From contig CAIQQJ010000106.1 in NCBI GenBank assembly GCA_903873905.1, positions 1-64,000 of the forward strand: DNA of 64,000 bases, written 5' to 3'. This document shows positions 11,091 through 21,074 of this stretch, piece after piece; the first letter of the stretch is position 1; the number at the start of each line of letters is the position of its first letter. A program made the position numbers and the translations under genes. The notes beneath the pieces are model-generated. The model was not told the origin of the DNA, did no database searches, and was given only the letters and a program-made list of their open reading frames with translations. This DNA comes from an uncultured Flavobacteriales bacterium (GTDB lineage: Bacteria > Bacteroidota > Bacteroidia > Palsa-965).

Positions 11091-11559
11091 ACACTTTTTT
11101 CACTTTAAGATTGAATTTATCTTCTAAATGCAATCTTAGTAGGGGTTAATCACTAAGCTGTTTACTTTATCGTAATCGTAACAAGCGAAAAACAATTTTA
11201 TAAATTCACAACATTCAAAATAAGTTTGCCATGAAAAGCCGAATTGAAATGGGCAACTAATTTACCACAAAGCTATTGCTATTATTAACTTAACAACCAA
11301 AGTTAAGTGTCATTAACTTATCCGATTTCCCTGATTTCTTTCATGTGTAAGGTAAAAGCGTTTTTTGTTTAACAAAATTCAATCCGATGCTTGACTTTTG
11401 TTTCTCAAACGTTCATGATTCAAGCATTTACAATTTTTAAAACAGTTGGTTAAGCTAAACAAACCTCAAGGGCTTTAAAAATATTTTTCTTTTGAAATTT
11501 CCTATTCTATTTATATTTACATTTATGTATCATTATTAACTAGAAAACACACTTTTCAA

Positions 11560-11985
11560 ATGGCCCCTAAACCCCCAAAAAGCACCTTTGAAATTGTCAT
11601 GCTAATTGATGATAATGAAATCGATAATTTCATTAATGATCGAATGATAAAGGGCTGCAACTTTTCCGAAAATGTTTATGTGAATACCGGAACGCAAAGC
11701 GCACTTGAGTTTCTAAAAAATATGACCATCAAAAAAGATGTTCGCAAGGAACATCTTCCGTCTATTATTTTTCTGGATATCAACATGCCGATTCTGGATG
11801 GGTTTCATTTTCTTGAAGAATTTGAAAAACTTGATCAAAGTCTCATCAAGGATATTAAAATTTACATGCTCACCAGCTCTATTGACCCAAGTGATCTAAG
11901 CCGTTCTGAAAAATATAAAAGTGTGAAGGGATTCCTATATAAGCCACTTACACAGGACGCACTTCAGAAATTGGCAACGGCCTGA
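11560..11985 (+). CDS. Single-domain response regulator
   Basis: IDDNEIDNFI..IIFLDINMPILDG..KIYMLTSS..KGFLYKPLT. Confidence 0.85.
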   Translation: MAPKPPKSTFEIVMLIDDNEIDNFINDRMIKGCNFSENVYVNTGTQSALEFLKNMTIKKDVRKEHLPSIIFLDINMPILDGFHFLEEFEKLDQSLIKDIKIYMLTSSIDPSDLSRSEKYKSVKGFLYKPLTQDALQKLATA

Positions 11986-12086
11986 CAATTTTGTTTGTTT
12001 TCTTACACACGTAACCCCTAGTATGATAATGGATTTCAAGAAAATTAGCCAGCGTGTAGTTTTGATTTACAATAAAAATCAGAACT

Positions 12087-12599
12087 ATGAGACCCCCACA
12101 CATTTTTCAGTTCATCGCAACAATAGCAATGTTGTTTTTGAATCAGGCAATAAACGCCAATCCAAAATTTATTAATCAAGAAGGTCCTGGACTACAGATA
12201 TCTTCAACACTTATGTACAATGAGGAAAGGGTTCCCGATTATCAGTTGATCATTTATGATGAAAACCAATTAACGGATACAATTTTTGTTGCAAAGGCAA
12301 AACCAGTTTGTCTGAAACTAAGTTATGGTCACAATTATTCAATTCGATATATTAAACAAGGATTTCATGAAAGAGTTGTAATGATCGACACCAGAGTCTG
12401 TACCGCGAAACAAAACAAAATGTCAGATTTCGATTTTGAAATAGAAATGATTCCGACATACAAAAATGGGAATACGCTTTATGGTTTGCCTGTTGCGCTG
12501 ATCAATTACGATTACACCGATAATAAATTTGAATACAGCAGGAATTATCACCGACAAGTAAGAGGAAAAGAAATAAAAGAAATAGATATTGACAATTAA
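12087..12599 (+). CDS. Hypothetical secreted protein
   Basis: Signal peptide-like N-terminus; no family recognised. Confidence 0.5.
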   Translation: MRPPHIFQFIATIAMLFLNQAINANPKFINQEGPGLQISSTLMYNEERVPDYQLIIYDENQLTDTIFVAKAKPVCLKLSYGHNYSIRYIKQGFHERVVMIDTRVCTAKQNKMSDFDFEIEMIPTYKNGNTLYGLPVALINYDYTDNKFEYSRNYHRQVRGKEIKEIDIDN

Positions 12600-12699
12600 A
12601 CGCAAACTGTTTACCTTCATTGGCGTAGTTTAGCCATTAGCGATTTTTTAAATTCTAAATGGTTTTCTGACAACAAGGATGTAAGCACTTTATGATGTT

Positions 12700-14139
12700 T
12701 TGGTTTATATGATTAAAAAAGTAATTGAACAGCTTAACCCTGAAAATTATGAGGCCCTACACAGGGAGCTCAGTCAGAATCGTGGGGAAAAATTTTCAAA
12801 ATTATTGGAATTATATAGGGAAGGTAAATTGGAAGATGATGCAATCCGTGAGACAATTGGCATCAACTCAACTGCGTATTATGCACTCAAATCCAGATTG
12901 CTGGATAAAACCCAGGAATATCTTTTTCGCATTGCAAGTGATACGCGTGGTGATCTACTGAAAAACATTTCTTCCGTTCCGCAGCTGGTGAACAATACTC
13001 CTAGGGAAACTGCAATCAGTCTATTGGAACATCTGGAGACTGAATTAATCAAAGCCGATTTGCCAAGGGAACTTTCGAGCGTATACAACGGATTAAAAAA
13101 ACTACACCTTCATACCGATCAATATTATCATTACCAGCAATTGTACAATAAGTCTGTTGCTTATTCCTTGGCAATTGACAAGGCGGATGAACTGCTTTGT
13201 TCGTTTAATCGTGAGTTGGGTTATTACCTGCTTTCCGGTGATCAATCCAAAGTTGATATCCTTGGCCTTTACATAAAGGAATTGCGTCATCTGAATAAAT
13301 TATATGATTCGCATCGACTAAAATCCTTTTTGTATCTGGCCACTATTTCCTATTCCCTTTTCGCAGGAAATGAAAATGACATTCCTGAAACGGAAGAGAC
13401 AACAGAGGGTTTGCTGAAATTGTTTTGGGAAATTCTTGAGAAATATCCGGATGACAAACAATATAAGTTTCTGATTACTGCTTGGCATTTTTTGAATTTT
13501 GAATATTACCACAAATTAAATCTGCATAAAAACAGTATTGTTTCCTATGAATATGTAAACAGGGACCTTTCCCTCTTTCTCTTATTGGGACACACGTGTC
13601 CTGCTCCACATTTTTTCTGTTCGAAAATTGAATACGAGATACAAAACAAAAAAACATCAACGCTGTCAAATGAATATTTGGAAAATGGAATAAAGCCTTC
13701 TACTGAGAATGTGATGGAGTATTTCTATTATTCAATTTATGGCGCTGCTTGTTTTTTCCATTCCGAAAAATACCAGGAGGGCGCAGCAATTTTAAATAAT
13801 TGTCTGAATGAAATCAGTTTCAAGAATTTCCCTTTCGCGGAATTTCAGGTAAAATTATTCCAAACCTTACTGTTGCTGCTAAGTGAAAAAAACGAGTCTG
13901 CTGAAATAGTTTACCGAAGTGTTTCCAGAAAATTACAATCGGAAGATTTTCCAAATCAATTTCCTCAGGCAGTTGCATTTTCAAAATTCCTGAAAATCGC
14001 AATCAATGATAAATCAGCTGGGAAAATAAAAAAACTAAATGAGGCTTACTCCTTATTCTCATTGATAAATTCCGGTCAGCATAAATTACTGAAATTTGTT
14101 CCCCTCAGCGAAAATCAAATTCGAATTTTGACAAAATAA
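12700..14139 (+). CDS. Hypothetical protein (alpha-helical, TPR-like)
   Basis: 479-aa ORF with Bacteroidota-like codon usage. Confidence 0.65.
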   Translation: MVYMIKKVIEQLNPENYEALHRELSQNRGEKFSKLLELYREGKLEDDAIRETIGINSTAYYALKSRLLDKTQEYLFRIASDTRGDLLKNISSVPQLVNNTPRETAISLLEHLETELIKADLPRELSSVYNGLKKLHLHTDQYYHYQQLYNKSVAYSLAIDKADELLCSFNRELGYYLLSGDQSKVDILGLYIKELRHLNKLYDSHRLKSFLYLATISYSLFAGNENDIPETEETTEGLLKLFWEILEKYPDDKQYKFLITAWHFLNFEYYHKLNLHKNSIVSYEYVNRDLSLFLLLGHTCPAPHFFCSKIEYEIQNKKTSTLSNEYLENGIKPSTENVMEYFYYSIYGAACFFHSEKYQEGAAILNNCLNEISFKNFPFAEFQVKLFQTLLLLLSEKNESAEIVYRSVSRKLQSEDFPNQFPQAVAFSKFLKIAINDKSAGKIKKLNEAYSLFSLINSGQHKLLKFVPLSENQIRILTK

Positions 14140-14358
14140 ATTCAGTTTCATTTCCCTTTTTATTCCATCATCCTATTTTCACTTTTCATTGCCAATCTTC
14201 ATTGGTGAAAAGTGCAATTCTTAAATTGTGTTTCAGCATTTTGCAGTTTCACAACAATTCCCCAAATCTTACACACAGTAGTTCTTGAAGGTCATTGGCT
14301 TTCTTGTCCCTGCAATGATTTTTATGTTTGTCATGTATTAACCCTAGCACCTACTACC

Positions 14359-15681
14359 ATGACACGCTCTACCACTCTCGCACTACTCACTGCAACCTTG
14401 ATCAGTGCTTCTGTCTTTTCCGCTCCAATAACACACGCATTGAAAATTAGCGTTGTTTACAATTCCAACCTCAGCACGCAGCAGCCCACTGCACTACTAA
14501 TGTCCTTTTCTTCCAACGGCACAGACGCATTGGACGCTTTTGATATTGGAGATCAGAATTCTGTTGGCCCAATGGGGACAATGGTTTATCCTTTCACCAT
14601 GACAAGTGACAATACCATCGTAACAAATGAAGATGCACGACCAGTCTTGGAAGGTTATACAAGAATTGCATTTGGATTTGCAACAAAGTTTCCTGTAACC
14701 ATCAAACTGCTTGCAAGCCTTTTAAGTAACAGCCTAGATACAACGAACCGACCTGCATATGCATGGCTTGAACAAATTTCTACTGGTAACATTTATCCAA
14801 TAGTTGGTGACACACTAGAACTAACGCTTCCCGCAAACCTTGCCTTCGCATCTGATTTTTATTTGCATACAGGCCCGGAAATTCTCAAAACAACAGCTAA
14901 CGCAACTTGTTTCAATTCAAATAATGGCAAAATTTCAGTTATCAATCCAAATGTCACCAATTGGAATCTTTCCATTTATAAAAATAATTTATTGGTAAAT
15001 TCTACCGCTGTAAATCAACAAGACACTACTATTGCAAATCTTGCAGCTGGCAATTATACCGTAATCTCCTCTGTAAATTCAGTCAATGTTGATTCTGCAT
15101 TTGTATTAGTAAAAAGTCCGCCTCAAATCATTCCTGCCTTCACTATCGACAATTATCATCCAACAACTGATGATGTTGTGAATTTCACCAATATTTCTGC
15201 AGGCGGAATCACTTACAATTGGAGTTTCGGAGATGGAAATACGGACACACAGAATAACACAGCACATCAATATAACAACGCTGGAAATTACGAAGTGATC
15301 CTAACAGCAATAAATAATTCAGGCTGTCAAGAAACAACATTAGATTCTGTGTTTGTAACAGCTCCTTCCTTCAGTATTCATCAAGGTCCGAACATCCATC
15401 CAAACTTTGATAATTCATCTGTGGACAATGGGGAATTCAACCATACAAGCAAATTTGATCCTGCTATAATTAATGATCAGAGCAATGAGAGAATCATGAT
15501 CATCCAAAATGAAACTGTGGAAATGACCGTGCGGATTTTGGACATGAGTGGTCGCTTCATCAGTTCCGTCACAAGTTCAAATCTCACTATCGAAATAGCA
15601 TTGCCGCAAACAGGAATTTATTTGGTGCAACTGATTTCCAAAAACGGTGAAATGAAATCAAAAACAATTTTCATCAACTAA
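14359..15681 (+). CDS. PKD-domain protein with T9SS type A sorting domain
   Basis: PKD motif YNWSFGDGNTDTQNNTAHQYNNAGNYEVIL and CTD VRILDMSGRFISS..GIYLVQLISKNGEMKSKTIFIN. Start at MTRSTT preferred over 14212. Confidence 0.8.
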   Translation: MTRSTTLALLTATLISASVFSAPITHALKISVVYNSNLSTQQPTALLMSFSSNGTDALDAFDIGDQNSVGPMGTMVYPFTMTSDNTIVTNEDARPVLEGYTRIAFGFATKFPVTIKLLASLLSNSLDTTNRPAYAWLEQISTGNIYPIVGDTLELTLPANLAFASDFYLHTGPEILKTTANATCFNSNNGKISVINPNVTNWNLSIYKNNLLVNSTAVNQQDTTIANLAAGNYTVISSVNSVNVDSAFVLVKSPPQIIPAFTIDNYHPTTDDVVNFTNISAGGITYNWSFGDGNTDTQNNTAHQYNNAGNYEVILTAINNSGCQETTLDSVFVTAPSFSIHQGPNIHPNFDNSSVDNGEFNHTSKFDPAIINDQSNERIMIIQNETVEMTVRILDMSGRFISSVTSSNLTIEIALPQTGIYLVQLISKNGEMKSKTIFIN

Positions 15682-15764
15682 TATTTCCAAAAAAAAACAT
15701 TTATTGCTGATGTGGAAAATTAATTAAGCAGAAAAGTTAGGGTTCGGGGTTTTTTTACAAAAAT

Positions 15765-15790
15765 GAGGAGTGTGGTAGCTCCTCTTTTTT
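15765..15790 (+). terminator. Rho-independent terminator
   Basis: GAGGAG-TGTGGTAG-CTCCTC followed by T6. Confidence 0.7.
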
Positions 15791-15924
15791 GTTTTTTATA
15801 GTCAAAGATTGCTGAACATATTTGGATTGATTCTTACATCTGCAAGTGCAAAGACCCTATTGGCTTTTTGTTTGCTTCTTTCTTTCGGAATTTTGTTGTG
15901 TACTAATTATTTATCCGCAAACAA

Positions 15925-16629
15925 ATGAAAACTCTCCGCACAACCGCCATGACATTAATTTTGCTACTGACAGGATCATTAGCAATGAACGCCAAAGACA
16001 CCTTACCAACAGAAAAAAAAATTGCCATTAATAATATTTCCTGCAATGGAACTATAAGTGGCGATGGTTTCGAAATGCAATATGTTCCATCAATAGGAAT
16101 TCGTTTTGGTAAAAGAATCGTTTTTTCAGGAGCGCCAATTTTTAGTTCTTCAAACTGGAAGAACGAAGGATACGCTTTAAGTTCTCAATATATATTAATG
16201 CGGGAAGAAGCTAGCTATAGCGGCCATATGATTTTGTCTGCAAATGTTTCCTATGATCACTTTTCCAACATTGGCCTTAGTGCTGCTACTGTCAGAAATG
16301 AAAATCGTGCATTTTCCAGTAAGGATTTTGAAAACCTTCCAAATTTCAAAGATGTCCGCTATGCTGGATATGAAGTTGCCGCAGGTTTTGGAATTAGTTA
16401 TCGCTTTCGTTGCGGATTACTTTTAAATACAGAAGCTGGATTTTCATATTACGACACAAAGCAAAAAGCGTCGAGCCAAATACTTACCATAAAGGAAAAC
16501 CAAGGTATGGGTATCTGTTTAAGCGCAGGAATTGGTTGGAAATTTGGGAAAATGATGAGTCGTCAAAAACATGATGAACTAATGAAAGACCAAGAACAAC
16601 AAGAAGAAAAATATGCTGATCAGAACTGA
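15925..16629 (+). CDS. Hypothetical outer-membrane beta-barrel-like protein
   Basis: Signal peptide and alternating amphipathic glycine/aromatic strands. Confidence 0.5.
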   Translation: MKTLRTTAMTLILLLTGSLAMNAKDTLPTEKKIAINNISCNGTISGDGFEMQYVPSIGIRFGKRIVFSGAPIFSSSNWKNEGYALSSQYILMREEASYSGHMILSANVSYDHFSNIGLSAATVRNENRAFSSKDFENLPNFKDVRYAGYEVAAGFGISYRFRCGLLLNTEAGFSYYDTKQKASSQILTIKENQGMGICLSAGIGWKFGKMMSRQKHDELMKDQEQQEEKYADQN

Positions 16630-16700
16630 TTTTTGATTCTATCTATTGAATTCAAAAAAACTTTCATTCAAAATATCCGAGTCTGTCAAAAAAATAAAAA

Positions 16701-17747
16701 TTATTTTCCCAACAAAGCATCCCATCCCTGAGCAGTAATCGGATGTTCTGTATTACTCCTTGTTACAAGATTTACTCCTGCTTCTTTTGAGGTGATATGT
16801 CCAATGAAAGTAATATCAGGGTTGTTCTGCAACTTCTCAAAATCTTTCATGGCAATGGTGAACAACAATTCATAATCTTCGCCTCCATTCATCGCACACA
16901 TGGTAGGATCAAGACTGAATTCTCTTGCACGATCAAAAGTCATTGGATCCATAGGAATTTTTTCTTCGTACAGCTGTGCTCCCACTCCCGACTGCGTGCA
17001 AATGTGTAAGAGTTCTGAAGCAAGTCCATCAGAAATATCGATCATGGAGGTTGGTTGCACTCCACGCTCAGCAAGCATTTGAATGATATCAATTCTCGCT
17101 TCTGGTTTTAATTGTCGTTCCAAGATGTAATCATTTCCTTCAAGGTCCGGTTGAATTTTTGGATCGGATTTGAAAACTTCTTTTTCCCGCTCAAGCATTA
17201 GCAATCCCATATATGCACCACCGAGATCGCCTGTAACGCACAAAAGGTTTTTTTCCCTGGCGCCATCTCTATAAACCAACTTTTCTTTTTCAGCTTCTCC
17301 AATTGCAGTGCAGGAAATAATCAATCCACTTGTCGATGATGTAGTGTCGCCTCCAACTAAATCAACTCCGTACCGCTCACAAGCAACTAACATTCCGGAA
17401 TACAATTCTTCAATTGCATCCAATGAAAATTTGCTGGATATAGCAATGGAAACCAACAACTGTTTCGGTATTGCATTCATCGCAAAAATGTCTGAAAAAT
17501 TAACTGTCGCCGCTTTGTATCCCAAATGTTTTAAGGGAACATACGACAAGTCGAAATGAACACCTTCTACCAACATGTCAGTTGAAACAACGCTCACCTT
17601 CTTGCCACCATAATCAATGACAGCCGCATCATCACCCACTCCTTTTAGCGAAGTGGGATTTTTTATTTCAATGTTTTGGGTAAGATGATGAATTAGTCCA
17701 AATTCGCCGAGCTTGGAAAGTTCCGTTGTAGATTGATTGTCGAGCAT
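16701..17747 (-). CDS. thiL: Thiamine-monophosphate kinase
   Basis: GEFGLIHHL..KGVGDDAAVID..STDMLVEGVHFDLSY..VGGDTTSS..MIDISDGLASEL..NGGEDYELLFT. Confidence 0.95.
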   Translation of the reverse strand: MLDNQSTTELSKLGEFGLIHHLTQNIEIKNPTSLKGVGDDAAVIDYGGKKVSVVSTDMLVEGVHFDLSYVPLKHLGYKAATVNFSDIFAMNAIPKQLLVSIAISSKFSLDAIEELYSGMLVACERYGVDLVGGDTTSSTSGLIISCTAIGEAEKEKLVYRDGAREKNLLCVTGDLGGAYMGLLMLEREKEVFKSDPKIQPDLEGNDYILERQLKPEARIDIIQMLAERGVQPTSMIDISDGLASELLHICTQSGVGAQLYEEKIPMDPMTFDRAREFSLDPTMCAMNGGEDYELLFTIAMKDFEKLQNNPDITFIGHITSKEAGVNLVTRSNTEHPITAQGWDALLGK

Positions 17748-18001
17748 TGTGTAAAGGTAGTTCGGAGTGGGGAATAGAAAGTTAGCGGATTATAGAAAAA
17801 AACATAAAATCCATTTATTGCCTCCAATGTTTTTTCCTATCCCTGCTGCAAGGAAAGACAAGAGCCTCCATTATTGAAGCAATCATAAAAAACATGAATT
17901 TTCCTGACCAAATCATTGCAAATGACCGTAAAAGTAGGTAATTTTGACCACTAATTAGATTTAGTCTAAATAAACGCGGTTTCATATAAAACTGATAACC
18001 A

Positions 18002-18328
18002 ATGATTACGGTAACTGAAAATGCCAAACAACATGCAATTAATCTCATCAAGGAGGAAAATCGCCCAGCTGATACTTTCATACGAGTTGGAGTAGATAGT
18101 GGTGGATGTTCTGGTCTTTCGTATAAACTTGAATTTGATAACGTCATCCAACCGAATGATCAGGTTTTCGAAGACAAGGGAATCAAAATAGTCGTGGACA
18201 AAAAAAGTTTTTTGTATTTGATCGGGACAGAATTGGATTATTCTGCGGGATTGAATGGAAAAGGTTTTGTGTTTGTCAATCCAAATGCATCGCGCACTTG
18301 CGGTTGTGGTGAAAGTTTTTCAGTATAA
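18002..18328 (+). CDS. HesB/IscA/SufA-type iron-sulfur assembly protein
   Basis: VTENAKQHAINLI..RVGVDSGGCSGLSYKLEFD..NPNASRTCGCGESFSV. Confidence 0.93.
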   Translation: MITVTENAKQHAINLIKEENRPADTFIRVGVDSGGCSGLSYKLEFDNVIQPNDQVFEDKGIKIVVDKKSFLYLIGTELDYSAGLNGKGFVFVNPNASRTCGCGESFSV

Positions 18329-18334
18329 TTTTTT

Positions 18335-19795
18335 ATGGCAGAGAAAAACGAGATTTTAGAAGAGTTCACGCAGGGCGAATACAAATACGGATTCACTTCT
18401 GACATTGACACGGAGTTTGCGCCGAAAGGTTTGAATGAGGATATCGTGCGATTCATTTCCAAGAAAAAGAATGAGCCAGAGTGGATGTTGGAATTTCGCT
18501 TGAAAGCATTTCGTCATTGGTTGAAAATGGAACATCCCGATCATTGGGCGCATGTGAATTTTCCTCCAATTGATTTTCAAGATTCTAGTTATTACGCAGC
18601 TCCGAAAAAAACAAAAGTGGTTGGAAGTTTGGACGAAGTGGATCAGGAATTACTGAAGACGTTTGAAAAACTCGGAATTTCATTGGAAGAACAAAAACGT
18701 TTGGTGGGAATGGAATCGAGAATTGCAGTGGATGCTGTCATTGATTCCGTTTCTGTAAAAACAACTTTCAAGGAAGTGCTCGCTGAAAAAGGAATTATTT
18801 TCTGCTCGTTTTCAGAAGCAGTGCAAGAGCATCCAGAACTGATTAAAAAATACATGGGATCAGTTGTTCCCTACACCGATAATTTTTACGCAACATTAAA
18901 TTCCGCAGTTTTCTCTGACGGATCTTTCTGTTACATTCCAAAAGGCGTTCGTTGTCCAATGGAATTGTCAACTTATTTCAGAATAAATTCTTCCGGCACA
19001 GGACAATTCGAAAGAACATTGATTGTTGCGGATGAGGGTGCTTATGTTTCATATCTAGAAGGTTGCACGGCACCCATGCGCGATGAAAACCAATTGCATG
19101 CAGCTATTGTTGAAATTGTAACACACAAGGATGCAGAAGTGAAATATTCAACTGTACAAAATTGGTATCCTGGAAACAAGGAAGGTATTGGAGGCATTTA
19201 CAATTTTGTAACTAAACGGGGGATTTGTTTAGGTGATAATTCAAAAATTTCCTGGACACAAGTCGAAACCGGTTCAGCGATTACCTGGAAATACCCATCG
19301 GTTATCTTAAAAGGCAACCATTCTGTTGGTGAGTTTTATTCTGTTGCTGTCACCAATAATTATCAGCAAGCCGATACGGGAACAAAAATGCTGCACATCG
19401 GAAAAAACACACGCAGCACCATTATCTCGAAAGGGATTTCAGTAGGGAAAAGCCAGAATTCCTATCGTGGTTTGGTTCGTATCAGCAAAGGCGCAACTAA
19501 CGCAAGAAATTTTTCACAATGTGATTCTCTTTTGATGGGCGATAAATGTGGCGCACACACTTTCCCTTATATTGAGATACATGATAAGTCGGCAGTTGTT
19601 GAACATGAAGCAACAACTTCAAAAATCGGTGAAGACCAGATTTTCTATTGCAAGCAACGTGGCATTGACACCGAAAAGGCAATTGGATTAATCGTGAATG
19701 GATATTGCAGGGAAGTTCTAAATCAATTGCCAATGGAATTTGCTGTGGAAGCACAGAAATTATTATCGGTAAGTTTAGAAGGTTCTGTTGGATAA
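18335..19795 (+). CDS. sufB: Fe-S cluster assembly protein SufB
   Basis: Full-length SufB-like translation, e.g. [47 protein letters not shown]. Confidence 0.97.
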   Translation: MAEKNEILEEFTQGEYKYGFTSDIDTEFAPKGLNEDIVRFISKKKNEPEWMLEFRLKAFRHWLKMEHPDHWAHVNFPPIDFQDSSYYAAPKKTKVVGSLDEVDQELLKTFEKLGISLEEQKRLVGMESRIAVDAVIDSVSVKTTFKEVLAEKGIIFCSFSEAVQEHPELIKKYMGSVVPYTDNFYATLNSAVFSDGSFCYIPKGVRCPMELSTYFRINSSGTGQFERTLIVADEGAYVSYLEGCTAPMRDENQLHAAIVEIVTHKDAEVKYSTVQNWYPGNKEGIGGIYNFVTKRGICLGDNSKISWTQVETGSAITWKYPSVILKGNHSVGEFYSVAVTNNYQQADTGTKMLHIGKNTRSTIISKGISVGKSQNSYRGLVRISKGATNARNFSQCDSLLMGDKCGAHTFPYIEIHDKSAVVEHEATTSKIGEDQIFYCKQRGIDTEKAIGLIVNGYCREVLNQLPMEFAVEAQKLLSVSLEGSVG

Positions 19796-19800
19796 AAAGA

Positions 19801-19840
19801 GTTGGAAAGTTTGAAAGTTGCAACGTTGGAAAGTTTAAAA
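19801..19840 (+). repeat. Left inverted-repeat arm: octamer array gttggaaa gtttgaaa gttgcaac gttggaaa gtttaaaa
   Basis: Five tandem 8-nt words starting 5 nt after the sufB stop; inverted partner at 20275-20310. Confidence 0.85.
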
Positions 19841-19848
19841 TAAATAAA

Positions 19849-20313
19849 ATGGGAAAGATTAATCGATTTGAAGATATCATTGCGTGGCAAAAATCTCGTG
19901 AGTTAAATAAATTTATTTACGAAGCGACTCTTAAACATCCCTTTGTAAAAGATTTTGCATTGGTTGATCAGGTTCGACGTTCCAGCATTTCCATTCTTTC
20001 AAATATTGCTGAGGGTTTTGAGCGAAAAGGAGTTCAGGAGTTTATTCAGTTTCTAAATATTGCAAAAGCATCCTGCGCAGAATTAAGAGCACAATTATAT
20101 GTTGCATCCGATTTGGAATACATATCAATAGAAAATGGGAAAGAATTAATTGAGAAGGCAACTGACATAAGTAAAATGATTAGTGGTTTAATAAAATATC
20201 TTGAAGGGAATAAATTAGATGGTCATAAATTTCATGAACCTGAGGAAGAATACGGTGACAATAAACTTGGACAACAACTTTTCAACTTTCAAACATTTCA
20301 ACATTCCAACTGA
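19849..20313 (+). CDS. Four-helix-bundle protein (S23 / 23S rRNA intervening-sequence protein-like), between sufB and sufC
   Basis: MGKINRFEDIIAWQKSRELNKFIYEA..QVRRSSISILSNIAEGFERKGVQEFIQFLNIAKASCAELRAQLYVASDL; family hallmark QxRRxxxSxxSNIAEG. Confidence 0.9.
   Translation: MGKINRFEDIIAWQKSRELNKFIYEATLKHPFVKDFALVDQVRRSSISILSNIAEGFERKGVQEFIQFLNIAKASCAELRAQLYVASDLEYISIENGKELIEKATDISKMISGLIKYLEGNKLDGHKFHEPEEEYGDNKLGQQLFNFQTFQHSN
20275..20310 (+). repeat. Right inverted-repeat arm: caac ttttcaac tttcaaac atttcaac attccaac
   Basis: 4.5 octamers, reverse complement GTTGGAAT GTTGAAAT GTTTGAAA GTTGAAAA GTTG. Encodes the C-terminus of the four-helix-bundle ORF and ends 5 nt before the sufC ATG. Confidence 0.85.
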
Positions 20314-20315
20314 AA

Positions 20316-21071
20316 ATGATCACAATTAAAAATCTACACGCGTCAGTTGACGGAAAAGAAATCCTAAAGGGATTGAGTCTTGAAGTGAAAGACGGTGAAG
20401 TGCATGCCATCATGGGACCTAATGGTTCCGGAAAAAGCACACTCGCTTCCGTTCTTGCAGGAAAATCAGAATATGAAGTCACTGCAGGTGAAGTGATTTT
20501 CAATGGGAAAAATTTGCTTGAGCTTTCCGCTGAAGATCGTGCACGTGAAGGCGTGTTCTTGGCATTTCAATATCCTGTGGAAATTCCAGGTGTGAGCAAT
20601 ATTAATTTTCTGAAAACTTCCATCAATGAAATTCGCGCTTATAAAGGTCTTGGACCAATTGAGCCTAAAGAATTTCTCGCAATGGTAAAAGAGAAACAAA
20701 AATTGGTTGAACTCGATGGAAAATTAACAGGTCGTTCTGTGAATGAAGGATTTTCAGGTGGCGAGAAAAAAAGAAATGAGATTTTTCAAATGGCAATGCT
20801 AGAACCGAGTTTGGGAATTTTGGATGAAACCGATTCAGGGCTTGATATTGATGCGTTACGAATTGTTGCAAATGGCGTAAATAAATTACGCGACGCAAAA
20901 CGTTCTTTCATTTTAGTAACGCACTACCAACGCTTGCTCGATTATATCGTTCCTGATTTTGTTCACGTTTTGTACAATGGAAGAATTGTAAAATCGGGAA
21001 CAAAGGAATTGGCATTGGAGTTAGAAGAAAAGGGATACGATTGGTTGAAATCAGAATCTGTTGAAGCATAA
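20316..21071 (+). CDS. sufC: Fe-S cluster assembly ATPase SufC
   Basis: Walker A GPNGSGKSTL, signature NEGFSGGEKKRNEI, DETDSGLDID. Confidence 0.97.
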   Translation: MITIKNLHASVDGKEILKGLSLEVKDGEVHAIMGPNGSGKSTLASVLAGKSEYEVTAGEVIFNGKNLLELSAEDRAREGVFLAFQYPVEIPGVSNINFLKTSINEIRAYKGLGPIEPKEFLAMVKEKQKLVELDGKLTGRSVNEGFSGGEKKRNEIFQMAMLEPSLGILDETDSGLDIDALRIVANGVNKLRDAKRSFILVTHYQRLLDYIVPDFVHVLYNGRIVKSGTKELALELEEKGYDWLKSESVEA

Positions 21072-21074
21072 ATT

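Noticed and set aside
17815-18147. Minus-strand ORF between thiL and the HesB/SufA-like gene
   Set aside because: Overlaps the start of the SufA-like gene antisense and has no recognisable domain; its intergenic part could be a remnant, but this cannot be supported.
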